Positions 1 through 9,300 of a DNA stretch of 37,789 nt are shown one piece after another. Below the pieces are notes generated by a model that was not told the DNA's origin, did not search any database, and was given only the letters and a program-made list of their open reading frames with translations. The DNA is taken from positions 1 through 37,789 of the forward strand of contig NZ_WYCT01000028.1 in assembly GCF_011008945.1 (NCBI RefSeq), read 5' to 3'. How positions within the stretch are numbered: the first letter of the stretch is position 1; every line of letters starts with the position of its first letter. This DNA comes from Streptomyces harenosi (lineage in GTDB: Bacteria; Actinomycetota; Actinomycetes; Streptomycetales; Streptomycetaceae). A program made the position numbers and the translations under genes.

Positions 1-135
1 TACGAGGACGGCTACCAGGAGCTGGTCGACCGCGGCTTCACGGTCGACGTGGCGCCGATCGGCGACGTGCGGTGGGTCGAGATCGACAACCACGACGACC
101 TCGCCAAGGGCCGGGAGATCGCGTGCCGCTACTGA
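1..135 (+). CDS. Sugar/alcohol-phosphate nucleotidyltransferase, C-terminal end (partial)
   Basis: An open frame enters from the left edge and stops at TGA 133-135, giving only the last 44 residues. The segment VRWVEIDNHDDLAKGREI is what I know from the C-terminus of NTP_transf_3-type proteins annotated as phosphocholine cytidylyltransferase family members, which activate a phospho-alcohol or sugar phosphate with CTP. The stop lies inside the next gene, so the two overlap by 13 nt and are probably translationally coupled. A cytidylyltransferase beside a glycerol-1-phosphate dehydrogenase suggests making a CDP-activated polyol. That is an inference; the catalytic N-terminus lies outside the window, so substrate cannot be judged. 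Confidence 0.7.
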   Translation, partial: YEDGYQELVDRGFTVDVAPIGDVRWVEIDNHDDLAKGREIACRY

Positions 136-1184
136 CCCGGCTCATCCCGTCGCCGGTCGTCGTCGACATCCGCGAGGGCGCCCTCGACGACCTGACGAGC
201 GTCCTCGCCGACCAGCGGATCTCCCAGTCGGGACGGCTCGCCGTCGCGGTCAGCGGGGGTTCGGGGGCGCGGCTGCGCGAGCGGCTGGCGCCGGCCCTGC
301 CGGGGGCCGAGTGGTTCGAGGTCGGCGGCGGGACCCTCGACGACGCGGTGCGGCTGGCCGACGCCATGAAGTCCGGCCGCTACGACGCGGTCGTCGGGCT
401 CGGCGGCGGCAAGGTCATCGACTGTGCGAAGTACTCCGCGGCGCGCGTGGGCCTGCCCATGGTCGCCGTGGCCACCAACCTCTCCCACGACGGCATCTGC
501 TCGCCGGTGTCGATCCTGGACAACGACGCCGGCCGCGGTTCGTACGGCGTGCCCACGCCCATCGCGATCCTGGTCGACCTCGCGGTGATCCGCCAGGCCC
601 CGATCCGCTTCGTGCGGTCCGGCATCGGCGACGCCGTCTCCAACATCTCCGCGGTCGCCGACTGGGAGCTGGCGCACCGGGTCAACGGCGAGAAGGTCGA
701 CGGCCTGGCCGCCGCGATGGCCCGGCAGGCCGGCGAGGCCGTGCTGCGCCACCCCGGCGGCTGCGGCGACGACGGGTTCCTGACCGTGCTGACCGAGGGC
801 CTGGTGCTCTCGGGCATCGCCATGTCGATCGCGGGGCACACCCGCCCCTCGTCCGGGGCCTGCCACGAGATCAGCCACGCCCTGGACCTGCTCTACCCCA
901 GGCGGGCCGCCAGCCACGGCGAGCAGGTGGGGCTCGGCGCCGCCTTCGCGATGCACCTGCGGGGCGACCACGAGGGCTCCCGGCTGATGGCCGGCGTGCT
1001 GCGGCGGCACGGCCTGCCGGTCCTCGCCGAGGAGATCGGGTTCGACGACGACGAGTTCGTCCGGGCCGTGGAGTTCGCCCCGCAGACCCGTCCGGGCCGG
1101 TACACCGTCCTGGAGCACCTGGAGCTGTCACCGGCGCGCATCCGCGAGGCGTACGCCGACTACGCCGCGTCGGTCGCCGACTGA
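123..1184 (+). CDS. sn-glycerol-1-phosphate dehydrogenase-like protein (iron-containing alcohol dehydrogenase superfamily)
   Basis: 353 residues from GTG 123, which begins inside the preceding gene (MPLLTRLIPSPVVV). It has the Rossmann-type GGGK element at residues 94-97 (VGLGGGKVIDCAKY) and the family block VATNLSHDGICSPVS at about 116-130. Candidate metal-site histidines sit in HEISH (248-252) and HGEQVG (H265). These are features of the EgsA/AraM branch, which reduces dihydroxyacetone phosphate to sn-glycerol-1-phosphate with NAD(P)H. The length fits the family. An in-frame start at 72 would add 17 basic residues and is less likely than the overlap start. With the upstream cytidylyltransferase it probably supplies an activated glycerol phosphate for a wall or capsular polymer. 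It could also act on another polyol phosphate. Confidence 0.8.
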   Translation: MPLLTRLIPSPVVVDIREGALDDLTSVLADQRISQSGRLAVAVSGGSGARLRERLAPALPGAEWFEVGGGTLDDAVRLADAMKSGRYDAVVGLGGGKVIDCAKYSAARVGLPMVAVATNLSHDGICSPVSILDNDAGRGSYGVPTPIAILVDLAVIRQAPIRFVRSGIGDAVSNISAVADWELAHRVNGEKVDGLAAAMARQAGEAVLRHPGGCGDDGFLTVLTEGLVLSGIAMSIAGHTRPSSGACHEISHALDLLYPRRAASHGEQVGLGAAFAMHLRGDHEGSRLMAGVLRRHGLPVLAEEIGFDDDEFVRAVEFAPQTRPGRYTVLEHLELSPARIREAYADYAASVAD

Positions 1185-1200
1185 GCCCCGCGGGCCCGGT

Positions 1201-1230
1201 TTGACCCCTGTGGGGCGGGCCCCGTAACCT
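1201..1230 (+). promoter_or_regulatory. Promoter of rplU-rpmA
   Basis: TTGACC (1201-1206), an 18-nt spacer and TAACCT (1225-1230) closely match the Streptomyces housekeeping sigma (HrdB) consensus. The element lies just after the upstream stop and predicts a start near 1237, leaving an rplU leader of about 138 nt. Confidence 0.7.
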
Positions 1231-1306
1231 TGACCGTCGGCGTGTCCACTGACATGCCACATCCCCGTAAACCTCTTCCTCCCGGACACAGGGCTGGCCG
1301 GGAGAG

Positions 1307-1328
1307 GCCGTCCGTCAATCCGGACGGC
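1307..1328 (+). promoter_or_regulatory. Structured 5' leader hairpin upstream of rplU
   Basis: GCCGTCCG (1307-1314) pairs perfectly with CGGACGGC (1321-1328) around a 6-nt loop, and GGCTGGCC occurs on both sides (1292-1299 and 1326-1333). A folded leader ahead of an L21 operon could be an autoregulatory binding site for the ribosomal protein, as seen for other ribosomal protein leaders. I cannot match it to a specific known leader family by eye. Confidence 0.4.
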
Positions 1329-1374
1329 TGGCCTGCGGGGGTGCCGTTCCCCGAGCGTAGAGAGTGAGTTCCGC

Positions 1375-1695
1375 GTGTACGCGATCGTGCGCAGCGGTGG
1401 TCGTCAGCACAAGGTTGCTGTCGGCGACATCGTCGAGGTTGACAAGATTTCCACCGCCAAGGTCGGCGACACGGTCGAGCTCTCGACCCTGCTGCTCGTC
1501 GACGGCGACTCCGTGACCAGCGACCCGTGGGTGCTGGCCGGCATCAAGGTCCAGGCCGAGGTCGTGGACCACCACAAGGGCCAGAAGATCGACATTCTGC
1601 GCTACAAGAACAAGACCGGCTACCGTCGTCGTCAGGGCCACCGCCAGCAGTACACGGCGATCAAGGTCACTGAGATCCCCACGGCTGCGAAGTAA
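1375..1695 (+). CDS. rplU: 50S ribosomal protein L21
   Basis: 106 residues starting at GTG 1375 ([18 protein letters not shown]), preceded by the purine-rich GAGAGTGAG about 6 nt upstream. The C-terminal [17 protein letters not shown] is the L21 signature region that contacts 23S rRNA domain V, and the length is normal for the family. L21 is a large-subunit protein that binds 23S rRNA with L20. rpmA follows after 14 nt, the near-universal rplU-rpmA pair, and both are read from the promoter at 1201-1230. Confidence 0.97.
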   Translation: MYAIVRSGGRQHKVAVGDIVEVDKISTAKVGDTVELSTLLLVDGDSVTSDPWVLAGIKVQAEVVDHHKGQKIDILRYKNKTGYRRRQGHRQQYTAIKVTEIPTAAK

Positions 1696-1709
1696 GGGAC
1701 TGAGAACAG

Positions 1710-1964
1710 ATGGCACACAAGAAGGGCGCATCGTCCACCCGGAACGGTCGCGACTCCAACGCCCAGCGGCTCGGCGTGAAGCGCTTCGGCGGTCAGGTCG
1801 TCAACGCGGGTGAGATCCTGGTCCGCCAGCGCGGCACGCACTTCCACCCCGGCTCCGGCGTGGGCCGTGGCGGCGACGACACGCTGTTCGCCCTGCAGGC
1901 CGGTTCGGTGCAGTTCGGCACCCACCGTGGCCGCAAGGTCGTGAACATCGTCCCGGTCGCCTGA
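1710..1964 (+). CDS. rpmA: 50S ribosomal protein L27
   Basis: 84 residues, [22 protein letters not shown] at the start, the hallmark L27 N-terminus that reaches the peptidyl transferase centre. The N-terminus starts directly at MAHKKG, with no cleavable extension of the kind found in Firmicutes L27. [20 protein letters not shown] in the middle is also typical. It is co-transcribed with rplU and followed by an intrinsic terminator at 2001-2041. Confidence 0.97.
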   Translation: MAHKKGASSTRNGRDSNAQRLGVKRFGGQVVNAGEILVRQRGTHFHPGSGVGRGGDDTLFALQAGSVQFGTHRGRKVVNIVPVA

Positions 1965-2000
1965 ATCGCCTGACGGGCGTTTCGACCGAGCGTTTCGAGA

Positions 2001-2041
2001 GGCGGACCTCACTTCCCGTACGGGAAGCGGGTCCGCCTTTC
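2001..2041 (+). terminator. Intrinsic terminator after rplU-rpmA
   Basis: GGCGGACC (2001-2008) pairs with GGTCCGCC (2030-2037), with an inner stem CTTCCCGT/ACGGGAAG (2012-2027), followed by TTTCT. It is one of the few U-tailed hairpins in the window and separates the ribosomal pair from obgE. Confidence 0.8.
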
Positions 2042-2159
2042 TCGCGTTTCACCCAGGGGCCGTGTTTCCCGCGCACCGCACGGACACGCGCACCACACCG
2101 AAGAGACTTTCCCGCACTTCCCCCGGCCCCGGCCGGGGCACCCCCAGGAGGCACCCACC

Positions 2160-3596
2160 ATGACCACCTTCGTGGACCGCGTCGAACTCCATGTCGCCGC
2201 GGGTAACGGAGGCCACGGCTGTGCCTCCGTCCACCGTGAGAAGTTCAAGCCGCTGGGCGGCCCGGACGGCGGCAACGGCGGCCGCGGCGGCGATGTGATC
2301 CTCACCGTCGACCAGTCGGTGACCACGCTGCTGGAGTACCACCACTCCCCGCACCGCAAGGCCACCAACGGCAAGCCCGGCGAGGGCGGCCACCGCTCCG
2401 GCAAGGACGGCCAGGACCTGGTCCTGACCGTCCCGGACGGCACCGTCGTCCTCGACAAGGCGGGCAACGTCCTCGCCGACCTGGTCGGCCACGGCACCTC
2501 CTACGTCGCCGCGCAGGGCGGCCGGGGCGGGCTGGGCAACGCGGCGCTGGCCTCCGCGCGCCGCAAGGCGCCCGGCTTCGCGCTGCTCGGCGAGCCCGGC
2601 GACGTGTGCGAGATCGTGCTGGAGCTGAAGACCGTCGCCGACGTGGCGCTGGTGGGCTACCCGAGCGCCGGCAAGTCGTCGCTGATCTCCGTGCTCAGTG
2701 CCGCCAAGCCGAAGATCGCCGACTATCCGTTCACCACCCTCGTGCCGAACCTGGGCGTGGTGACGGCCGGCTCGACCGTCTACACCATCGCCGACGTCCC
2801 CGGCCTCATCCCCGGCGCCAGCCAGGGCAAGGGCCTGGGCCTGGAGTTCCTGCGGCACGTGGAGCGGTGCAGCGTGCTGGTGCACGTGCTGGACACGGCC
2901 ACGCTGGAGTCCGACCGGGACCCCGTCTCCGACCTCGACGTGATCGAGGAGGAGCTGCGGCAGTACGGCGGCCTCGACAACCGCCCGCGGCTCGTCGTCC
3001 TGAACAAGATCGACGTACCGGACGGCCGGGACCTGGCCGAGATGGTGCGCCCGGACCTCCAGGCGCGCGGGTACCGCGTCTTCGAGGTGTCGGCGGTCGC
3101 GCACACCGGCCTGAAGGAGCTCTCCTTCGCGCTGGCCGAACTGGTGGCCGCCGCGCGTGCCGCCAGGCCGAAGGAGGAGGCGACCCGGATCGTGATCCGG
3201 CCCAAGGCGGTCGACGACGCGGGCTTCACCGTCACGCGCGAGGAGGACGGCCTGTTCCGGGTGCGCGGCGAGAAGCCGGAGCGCTGGGTGCGCCAGACCG
3301 ACTTCAACAACGACGAGGCCGTGGGGTACCTCGCCGACCGGCTCAACCGCCTCGGTGTCGAGGAGGAGCTGATGAAGGCCGGCGCCCGCGCGGGCGACGG
3401 TGTCGCCATCGGCCCCGAGGAGAACGCGGTCGTCTTCGACTGGGAGCCGTCGGTGATGGCGGGCGCGGAGATGCTCGGCCGGCGCGGCGAGGACCACCGC
3501 CTGGAGGCACCCCGCCCGGCCGCCCAGCGGCGCCGGGACCGGCAGGCCGAACGGGACGACGCCCAGCGCGAGTTCGACGACTTCGAGCCGTTCTAG
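2160..3596 (+). CDS. obgE: Obg family GTPase (ObgE/CgtA)
   Basis: 478 residues from ATG 2160, with AGGAGG at 2147-2152. Domains in order: a glycine-rich Obg fold at about residues 1-158 ([14 protein letters not shown]), a GTPase domain with P-loop GYPSAGKS at 166-173, the switch segment [14 protein letters not shown]3 DVPG and G4 NKID, then an OCT domain near 340-420 (ITRE-type block with [14 protein letters not shown]), and a charged tail ending DDFEPF. Obg proteins act in 50S assembly and stress or (p)ppGpp signalling. From memory, in Streptomyces Obg is linked to the onset of aerial growth. The usual position next to rplU-rpmA supports the call. It has its own ribosome binding site after the terminator, so a separate promoter between 2042 and 2150 is likely though not obvious. 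Confidence 0.96.
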   Translation: MTTFVDRVELHVAAGNGGHGCASVHREKFKPLGGPDGGNGGRGGDVILTVDQSVTTLLEYHHSPHRKATNGKPGEGGHRSGKDGQDLVLTVPDGTVVLDKAGNVLADLVGHGTSYVAAQGGRGGLGNAALASARRKAPGFALLGEPGDVCEIVLELKTVADVALVGYPSAGKSSLISVLSAAKPKIADYPFTTLVPNLGVVTAGSTVYTIADVPGLIPGASQGKGLGLEFLRHVERCSVLVHVLDTATLESDRDPVSDLDVIEEELRQYGGLDNRPRLVVLNKIDVPDGRDLAEMVRPDLQARGYRVFEVSAVAHTGLKELSFALAELVAAARAARPKEEATRIVIRPKAVDDAGFTVTREEDGLFRVRGEKPERWVRQTDFNNDEAVGYLADRLNRLGVEEELMKAGARAGDGVAIGPEENAVVFDWEPSVMAGAEMLGRRGEDHRLEAPRPAAQRRRDRQAERDDAQREFDDFEPF

Positions 3597-4034
3597 GACG
3601 CGGCGGACGGACGGCGGCCGACCGGACCGGACCGGGCACGGCTGCGAGGCAGGGGCGGGCGCGCACGGGCGCCTGCCTGGCCTCGTCCCGCGCCCACCCG
3701 GCCCGTCCCGCGCCGCCTGGCGTGTCCCGCGCCCGCCCGGCGCGTCCCCGGGGCGTCCCGCGTCCACCCGGAGCGTCCGGCGCCCGCCCGGCGCGTACTG
3801 CGCCCGCCCGGCGCTCCGGCGTCCGCCCTCGCGCCGTCCCCGTGCGCGGCGGGCGCCCGCCTTTCGCCGCGTACGCCCGGCCGGTGGGCGAGGCGGCGTC
3901 CGGGCCGCGGACGCGCCGGACGGCACGGGGTCGCGGCCGGTGACCGCTGTGGCTCGCGCGTGTCTCAATCGTGACCGCCCGGTGAACAACGTTGTGCGCT
4001 CCGTCCACGTCTAATGTGCGGGGCCGCTCCCTGC
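3597..4034. other. Gene-poor interval obgE to GT4 gene
   Basis: No convincing gene is seen despite long open frames on both strands, which are a GC-bias effect. It contains the degenerate tandem repeat at 3683-3820 and a -10-like TAATGT at 4012-4017. That hexamer lacks a well-spaced -35, so the GT4 transcript may start near 4024 with a leader of about 145 nt. Confidence 0.5.
3683..3820. repeat. Degenerate ~20-bp tandem repeat downstream of obgE
   Basis: About seven imperfect units of roughly 20 bp follow one another, with a core resembling CGTCCCGCGCCCGCCCGGCG and variants at positions 3-6 and 10-13. No translation of it resembles a known protein. It is a low-complexity GC minisatellite and may vary between strains. 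Confidence 0.6.
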
Positions 4035-4065
4035 CCGGCCGGGATCAGGGCCCTGATCCCGCCGG
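4035..4065 (+). promoter_or_regulatory. Perfect palindrome / hairpin in the GT4 leader
   Basis: GGGATCAGGG (4041-4050) is followed at once by its reverse complement (4051-4060), and the outer C4040-G4061 extends this to a 22-bp palindrome. Allowing a bulge at C4040, CCGGC (4035-4039) also pairs with GCCGG (4061-4065). It could be a dimeric regulator site or an RNA hairpin in the untranslated leader. There is no U tract, so simple termination is less likely. Confidence 0.5.
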
Positions 4066-4168
4066 TGCGGTGGGGAACCCGGGTCACGGGCCGGCCGGCA
4101 CGACGACCGGTTCCCGGACCACGGCCAAGGACGGCGTCCGCACGCGGCGCCCTGGATGGGGATTGACT

Positions 4169-6202
4169 GTGAAGATTGCATTCCTGGTCCGCGACCTCTG
4201 CCACATGGGGGGCGTGGTGAGCGCGACCCAGAACCTCGCCGGCGCGCTCGCCGACCGGCACGACGTGGAGATCGTGGCGTTGCGCAAGGTGCGCGACGAG
4301 TCGTACTTCCCCCTCGACCCCAGGGTTTCGGTACGGGTGCTCAGCGATCTGCGCCCGCACTCGCCGGTCTCCGACCTGGACGACCCGCTGGTGGAGAAGT
4401 GGCCGCTGATCTACCCGCCCAACACCGGCGCGAAGAAGCCCGTCGTCAGCCGCCTGGCCGAGCGGCGGCTGCTGGAGTACCTGGCCACCACGGACGCCGA
4501 CGTCGTGGTCAGCTCCAGCCCGCGCAACACCATCATGCTGGCGCAGGCCCCGGGCACCTACCTCAAGGTGACCCAGGAGCACTCCATGCCGTCCATCTAC
4601 GCCAAGGACATCAAGGAGCGGCTCTTCCCGGCCTATCTGTCCCTGGACGCCCTGACGGCGCTCACCCCCGAGGAGGTCGAGAGCATCGGACGGCAGGTGC
4701 CGGCGGTGCGGGACCGGCTGGCGGTCATGCCCAACTGCGTGCCCGCCTCCCCGATCCGCTCCAAGGGCACCAACAAGGTCGTCGTCTGCGCCGGCCACCT
4801 CACCGACAACAAGAACCACGCCCTGCTGGTCGAGGCGTTCGCCAAGGTGCACGCCCAGGCGCCCGACTGGACGCTGCGGATCTACGGAAGCGGCGCCGAG
4901 AAGAACCGGCTGCGGGCCCGCATCGAGGAACTGGGCCTGTCCAACAGCATCCTGCTGATGGGGCAGACCGCCCCGGTCACGCCCGAGTTCGGCAAGGGGT
5001 CGATCTTCGTCCTGCCGTCCAAGCGGGAGGCGTTCGGCAACGTCATCGTGGAGGCCATGGCGGCCGGGCTGCCCGTGGTGAGCACCGACGCCGACCACGG
5101 CCCGCGCAACATCCTCACCCACGGCGAGGACGGGCTGCTCGTCCCGCGCGGTGACGTGGAGGAGATGGCCCGGGCGATCCTGCGGCTGGTCCAGGACGAC
5201 GAGCTGCGGCACAAGATGGCCGCCAACGCCGTGCGCGGCGCCGAGCGGTTCCACGAGACCGCCAGCCGCGAGCGGTTCGAGGCCATCCTGGAGCGGGCCT
5301 TCGCCCGCAAGGCGCTGCCCCGGCACGCCACCGCCCGGGTCGACGACCGGGGCAGTGTGCACATCGCGGTCGGCCCGCTGCCCGAGCGGGCCCGCGGCGC
5401 CGAGGTGGTGCTGCGCCGCGGCGGCAAGAACGGCGAGGAGCGCCGCTTCCCGCTCTCCGACGCCGGCGAGGCGCTCGTCGCCTGGGACGCCGGGCTGCCG
5501 CACGGCACCTGGGAGGCGGCGCTGGCCTCCCCGACGGGCGCGGAGGTGCCGCTGACCACCGACGGCTACGGCTGCGACACCCGGGACCTGCTCGCCGTCG
5601 AGCTGCCCCGGCCGCACGGCCACCCGCTCGCGCTGCTGCTGCCGCACCGGCACGACAACGGCCGGCTGCGGGTGCGCAGCGCCCTGCGCGAGGTGCACGC
5701 CGAGGTCGGCCCGGTCCGCGTGGACGACCAGGCCGTCCGGCTGCGGGCGGACCTGTGGGGCGCGGTGCTCGGCGAGGGCGCGGTGGTGGAGGCCGTGCAC
5801 CGGCGGGACAAGGAGCGGGTGCTCACCTTCGCGGCGCGCGACGCCGGGGACGGCGCCTTCGAGACGGTCATCGACTGCGCGGCCCTCGCGCGGGAGCACG
5901 GCGAGGAGGACGAGAAGGAGGTCATCTGGGACCTCTGGATCCGTCCGGCGCAGGGGGCGCCGCGCGCGGCGCTGGCGAAGCTGGCCACCGACGTGCTCAA
6001 GCCGATCGACGTGTTCACCTTCCCCCGCCCGGTGCTCACCAGCGGCACCGTGGCACGGCCGTCGGTGGTGCGCCGCGCCGCCCGCAAGGCCCGGCGCACC
6101 CTGGGCGCGACGCCGGCCGCCCTGCCCCGGCCGGTCCGGACGGAGCTGCGGCCGTACTACACGGCGCTGAGCCAGTTCGCGGTGAAGACCGTACGGCTGT
6201 GA
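4169..6202 (+). CDS. Family 4 glycosyltransferase with C-terminal accessory domain (wall glycopolymer)
   Basis: 677 residues from GTG 4169 (MKIAFLVRDLCHMGGVVSAT). The N-terminal ~390 residues are a GT-B fold GT4 enzyme: a glycine-rich first loop, VVVCAGHLTDNKNHALLVEAF opening the nucleotide-binding half, and the E-x7-E donor motif E287-E295 (EAFGNVIVE) in the usual block ending LPVVSTDADHGPRN. The remaining ~280 residues are not catalytic. They look beta-rich and contain WDLWIRP at 587-593, which recurs in the neighbouring GT2/TagF-like protein. No signal peptide or membrane span is seen, so it should act at the cytoplasmic face of the membrane using a nucleotide sugar. It converges on the two GT2/glycerophosphotransferase genes, supporting a role in a teichoic-acid-like polymer. 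The sugar is unknown. Confidence 0.85.
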   Translation: MKIAFLVRDLCHMGGVVSATQNLAGALADRHDVEIVALRKVRDESYFPLDPRVSVRVLSDLRPHSPVSDLDDPLVEKWPLIYPPNTGAKKPVVSRLAERRLLEYLATTDADVVVSSSPRNTIMLAQAPGTYLKVTQEHSMPSIYAKDIKERLFPAYLSLDALTALTPEEVESIGRQVPAVRDRLAVMPNCVPASPIRSKGTNKVVVCAGHLTDNKNHALLVEAFAKVHAQAPDWTLRIYGSGAEKNRLRARIEELGLSNSILLMGQTAPVTPEFGKGSIFVLPSKREAFGNVIVEAMAAGLPVVSTDADHGPRNILTHGEDGLLVPRGDVEEMARAILRLVQDDELRHKMAANAVRGAERFHETASRERFEAILERAFARKALPRHATARVDDRGSVHIAVGPLPERARGAEVVLRRGGKNGEERRFPLSDAGEALVAWDAGLPHGTWEAALASPTGAEVPLTTDGYGCDTRDLLAVELPRPHGHPLALLLPHRHDNGRLRVRSALREVHAEVGPVRVDDQAVRLRADLWGAVLGEGAVVEAVHRRDKERVLTFAARDAGDGAFETVIDCAALAREHGEEDEKEVIWDLWIRPAQGAPRAALAKLATDVLKPIDVFTFPRPVLTSGTVARPSVVRRAARKARRTLGATPAALPRPVRTELRPYYTALSQFAVKTVRL

Positions 6203-6249
6203 CCCCCCGCCGCGGCGCCGCCGGCGCCGCGGCACCCCCACCACCACGA

Positions 6250-6297
6250 CGACGGGCCGGGCCCCGGAGGAGACGTCCTCCGGGGCCCGGCCCGTCG
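6250..6297. terminator. Bidirectional terminator hairpin between convergent genes
   Basis: A perfect 22-bp inverted repeat (6250-6271 with 6276-6297) closes on a 4-nt GACG loop. It lies between the stops of the GT4 gene (6202, +) and the TagF-like gene (6317, -). It has no U tract, as is common for Streptomyces hairpins, and should serve both strands. Confidence 0.8.
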
Positions 6298-6316
6298 CGC
6301 CGTGGGTGCGGGGCGG

Positions 6317-9300
6317 TCACAGCTCCCGGCTCTGCTCCAGCATCCGGTCCACGACCCGCGCCGAGGCGTTGCCGTCGTCCAGGTCGCAGAACAGGTGGTG
6401 GAAGCGCTCGAAGCGCTCCTGGTACTCGGCCGACACCTGGTCGATGTCGCGCAGCGCGTCGACCAGTTCCTTGGACGTGGAGATCAGCGGGCCGGGCGAG
6501 TCCTGCTCGAAGTCGAAGTAGAACCCGCGCAGCGTGTCGCGGTAGTGCTCCAGGTCGTAGGTGAAGAACAGCATCGGCCGCCGCAGGTGGGCGTAGTCGA
6601 ACATGACCGACGAGTAGTCCGTGATCATGACGTCGGCGGCCAGGTAGAGGTCCGCGATGTCCGGGTACTCCGACACGTCCCACACGAAGCCGTTGCCGGC
6701 GCCGGGCACCGCGTCGACCACGTTGGAGTGGCGGCGGATGAGCAGCACGTGGTCGTCGCCGAGCCGCCGCTGCGCGTCCTCCAGGTCGATCCGCAGGTCG
6801 AACAGGTACTGGCCGGCGCTGTGCGACAGGTCGTCGCGCCAGGTCGGCGCGTACAGGACGACCTTCTTCCCCTCCGGCAGGCCGAGCTGCTTCTTCACCC
6901 GCTCGGCGATGCGGTCCTTGTCGGGGGAGTACAGGTAGTCGTTGCGCGGGTAGCCCGCCTCCAGGATCTCGCCGTCGTAGGAGAAGGCGCGCTTGAGGAT
7001 GGGCGTGCTGAAGCGGTTGGAGGAGACCACCAGGCTCCACTGCTTCGCCTCCAGCGCCAGCTTCTCCTGGTAGCGGCGGTCGAAGTGCAGCGTGTCGATG
7101 TCGTGGCCGATCTTCTTCAGCATCGTGCCGTGCCAGGTCTGCACGATGACCTGGCCCGGACGCCGCTCGATCCAGTCCGGCAGGTGGCCGTTGGTGACGA
7201 TGTAGCGGCTGGTGGCGAGCGCCTCGTACCACTCGGTGCCCCACATCCGCACCCGCTCGACGCCCTCGGGCAGGATGACCTGCCCGTCGCGGACCGCCCA
7301 CAGGTGCTTGAGGTCCGAGCCGCGGCGCACCAGCTCCTGGTACATCGCCTTCGGGCTGTCGGAGAACTGCTTGCCGTTGTAGCTGAGGTAGAACACCTGG
7401 TCGCGCAGCGGCTGCCGGCGCAGCGGCTCGTACAGCTCGCGGCGCAGCTGCTTCTGCCGGAACGGGCCGCGCTCCAGGTCGCTCAGCTCGGAACGGCAGT
7501 TGAGCTGCGGGAAGTCGGCCCAGCGGTTCTCCAGCCAGTAGCGGCGCCCGTTCAGCTCGGCGCGCAGCGGGAACTGGTCCGCCGCCAGCCGGTCGGTGAC
7601 GAAGGGCACGTCGGGCGCGTCGCCGCCCTCCGGGCGCAGCCACAGGTTCCAGCGGCCCGCGCGCAGCGGCACGTTGCCCTCGCCGCCGAGGGTCGAGGGG
7701 TCGAAGGCGACCTCGAAGCGGCCGTCCTCCAGCCAGCGGGCCTCGACGAAGCGCTCCTCGAAGCGGTTGCGGGGCTTGAGCAGGAACCGGGCGCCGGTGA
7801 GCCGGGGGTCGGTGTGCGCGGCGATGGTGATGCGGCCGTCCTCGACGGCCACCCGGTCGATCGTGGCGCGGCGGGTGCGGCCGGCGAACTTCAGGTAGCC
7901 GGTGTGGCCCGCGACGATGGCCAGCTCGCACAGCTCGGCGCGCTCGCCCAGCGAGGCGGGCAGGTTGAAGCGGGCGTCGGGCAGGCCCTCCTGGAGCACG
8001 GTGCTGAACTGGCGCTCGGCGCCCTGCGGGTCCCGGGCGATCAGCGCGGTGGACCAGGTGCGGTTCTCCGGCTGCGCCTTGGCGTCGACGCCGTCGTGGA
8101 AGACCAGCGCCACGTCGGCCACCGGGACCTCCACCGAGAACCGCTGGGTGCCGCCCTCGTCGGTCACGGTCACCGGGTACTCGTGGACGTCGGCGCCCTT
8201 CTGGTTGCGCACCCGCAGCACCACGTTCTCGCCGGCGGCGAGGGGCACCCGGATCTCACCGGTGACCACGATCCGGTCGCCCTCCACGGTGCGCCCGGTG
8301 ATCAGCGCCCGGACCCGCTCGACGCGGATCTTGAGCGCGCCGCGCTCGACGGAGGGCAGCAGCCGGAAGTCGGGGCTCAGCCAGTGGTACGGCGGGAAGT
8401 TGCAGGCGGCGCCGCCGCTGGACTGCACGGCGGAGCGGCGCACCAGGCCGGAGGCGTACAGGCCCAGGCCCACGTGCCACAGGCCCTCCTGCCACTCGCC
8501 GCCCTTGCGCAGCCGCGCCGGGTCGATGGTGACCTCCCAGCCGGCCCAGTCGTAGTTGTAGCGGTCCTGGCCGGAGTTGGTGGTGCACTCGGGGCGGTGG
8601 ACGTTGCGGGCGGGCAGCAGTATGCGGCGGCGGGACTTGTCCTTGCGCAGTTGCAGGACCTTCACCGAGGAGTGCTTCGACGGCAGGTCGATCTTGTCGA
8701 TCCAGGCGTTGCCGGACAGCACGAGCTTGCCCTCGGACCAGGTCACCTCCTGCAGCGGGGCGCGCATCCGCAGGTCCTGGTCGATGCGCAGCGCCTTGCG
8801 CGGGAAGTCCAGGTCGGCGTCGGCCAGCGAGGGGAAGGAGGCGTACTTGCGGACCAGGCCGCTGACCTCGACGGCCTCCTTGCGCCGCTGGCCGGCGAGC
8901 AGGGTGATCAGCTCGTCCAGCTTGTGCTTGCGCACCAGCAGCCACTGCACGCGCAGCTGGGCGGGCAGGGCCATGACGACCTTGGGGTCGATGCGGTCCA
9001 GGAAGCGGTTGGCCGAGCGCAGGAACTCGGCGCGGTACTCCTCGTCGCCGTCGGGCACCACGTTGAGGAACAGCCGCAGGTCGTCCTTGAGGACGCGGGT
9101 GTCGTACTCCTCCTTGAGCCGGGCGAACATCTCGCCGGGCTGCTCGGCCAGGAAGGCGCTGATCTCCAGCACGGAGGTGACGCGGTCGCGGACACCGGCC
9201 GGGTCGGTGCGGCGCTGGGTGATGGAGGGGGCGGACTCGCCCTCGCGCAGCCGCCAGTAGTAGCAGGGCTCGGAGATGACGTCGACGGCGTCGGCCAGGT

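Noticed and set aside
3683-3820. CRISPR array
   Set aside because: Units are ~20 bp, contiguous and degenerate with no spacers, and no cas genes are present.
2049-3989. 646-codon minus-strand frame across obgE and its downstream gap
   Set aside because: Antisense to an unmistakable Obg protein, and the rest is low-complexity repeat.
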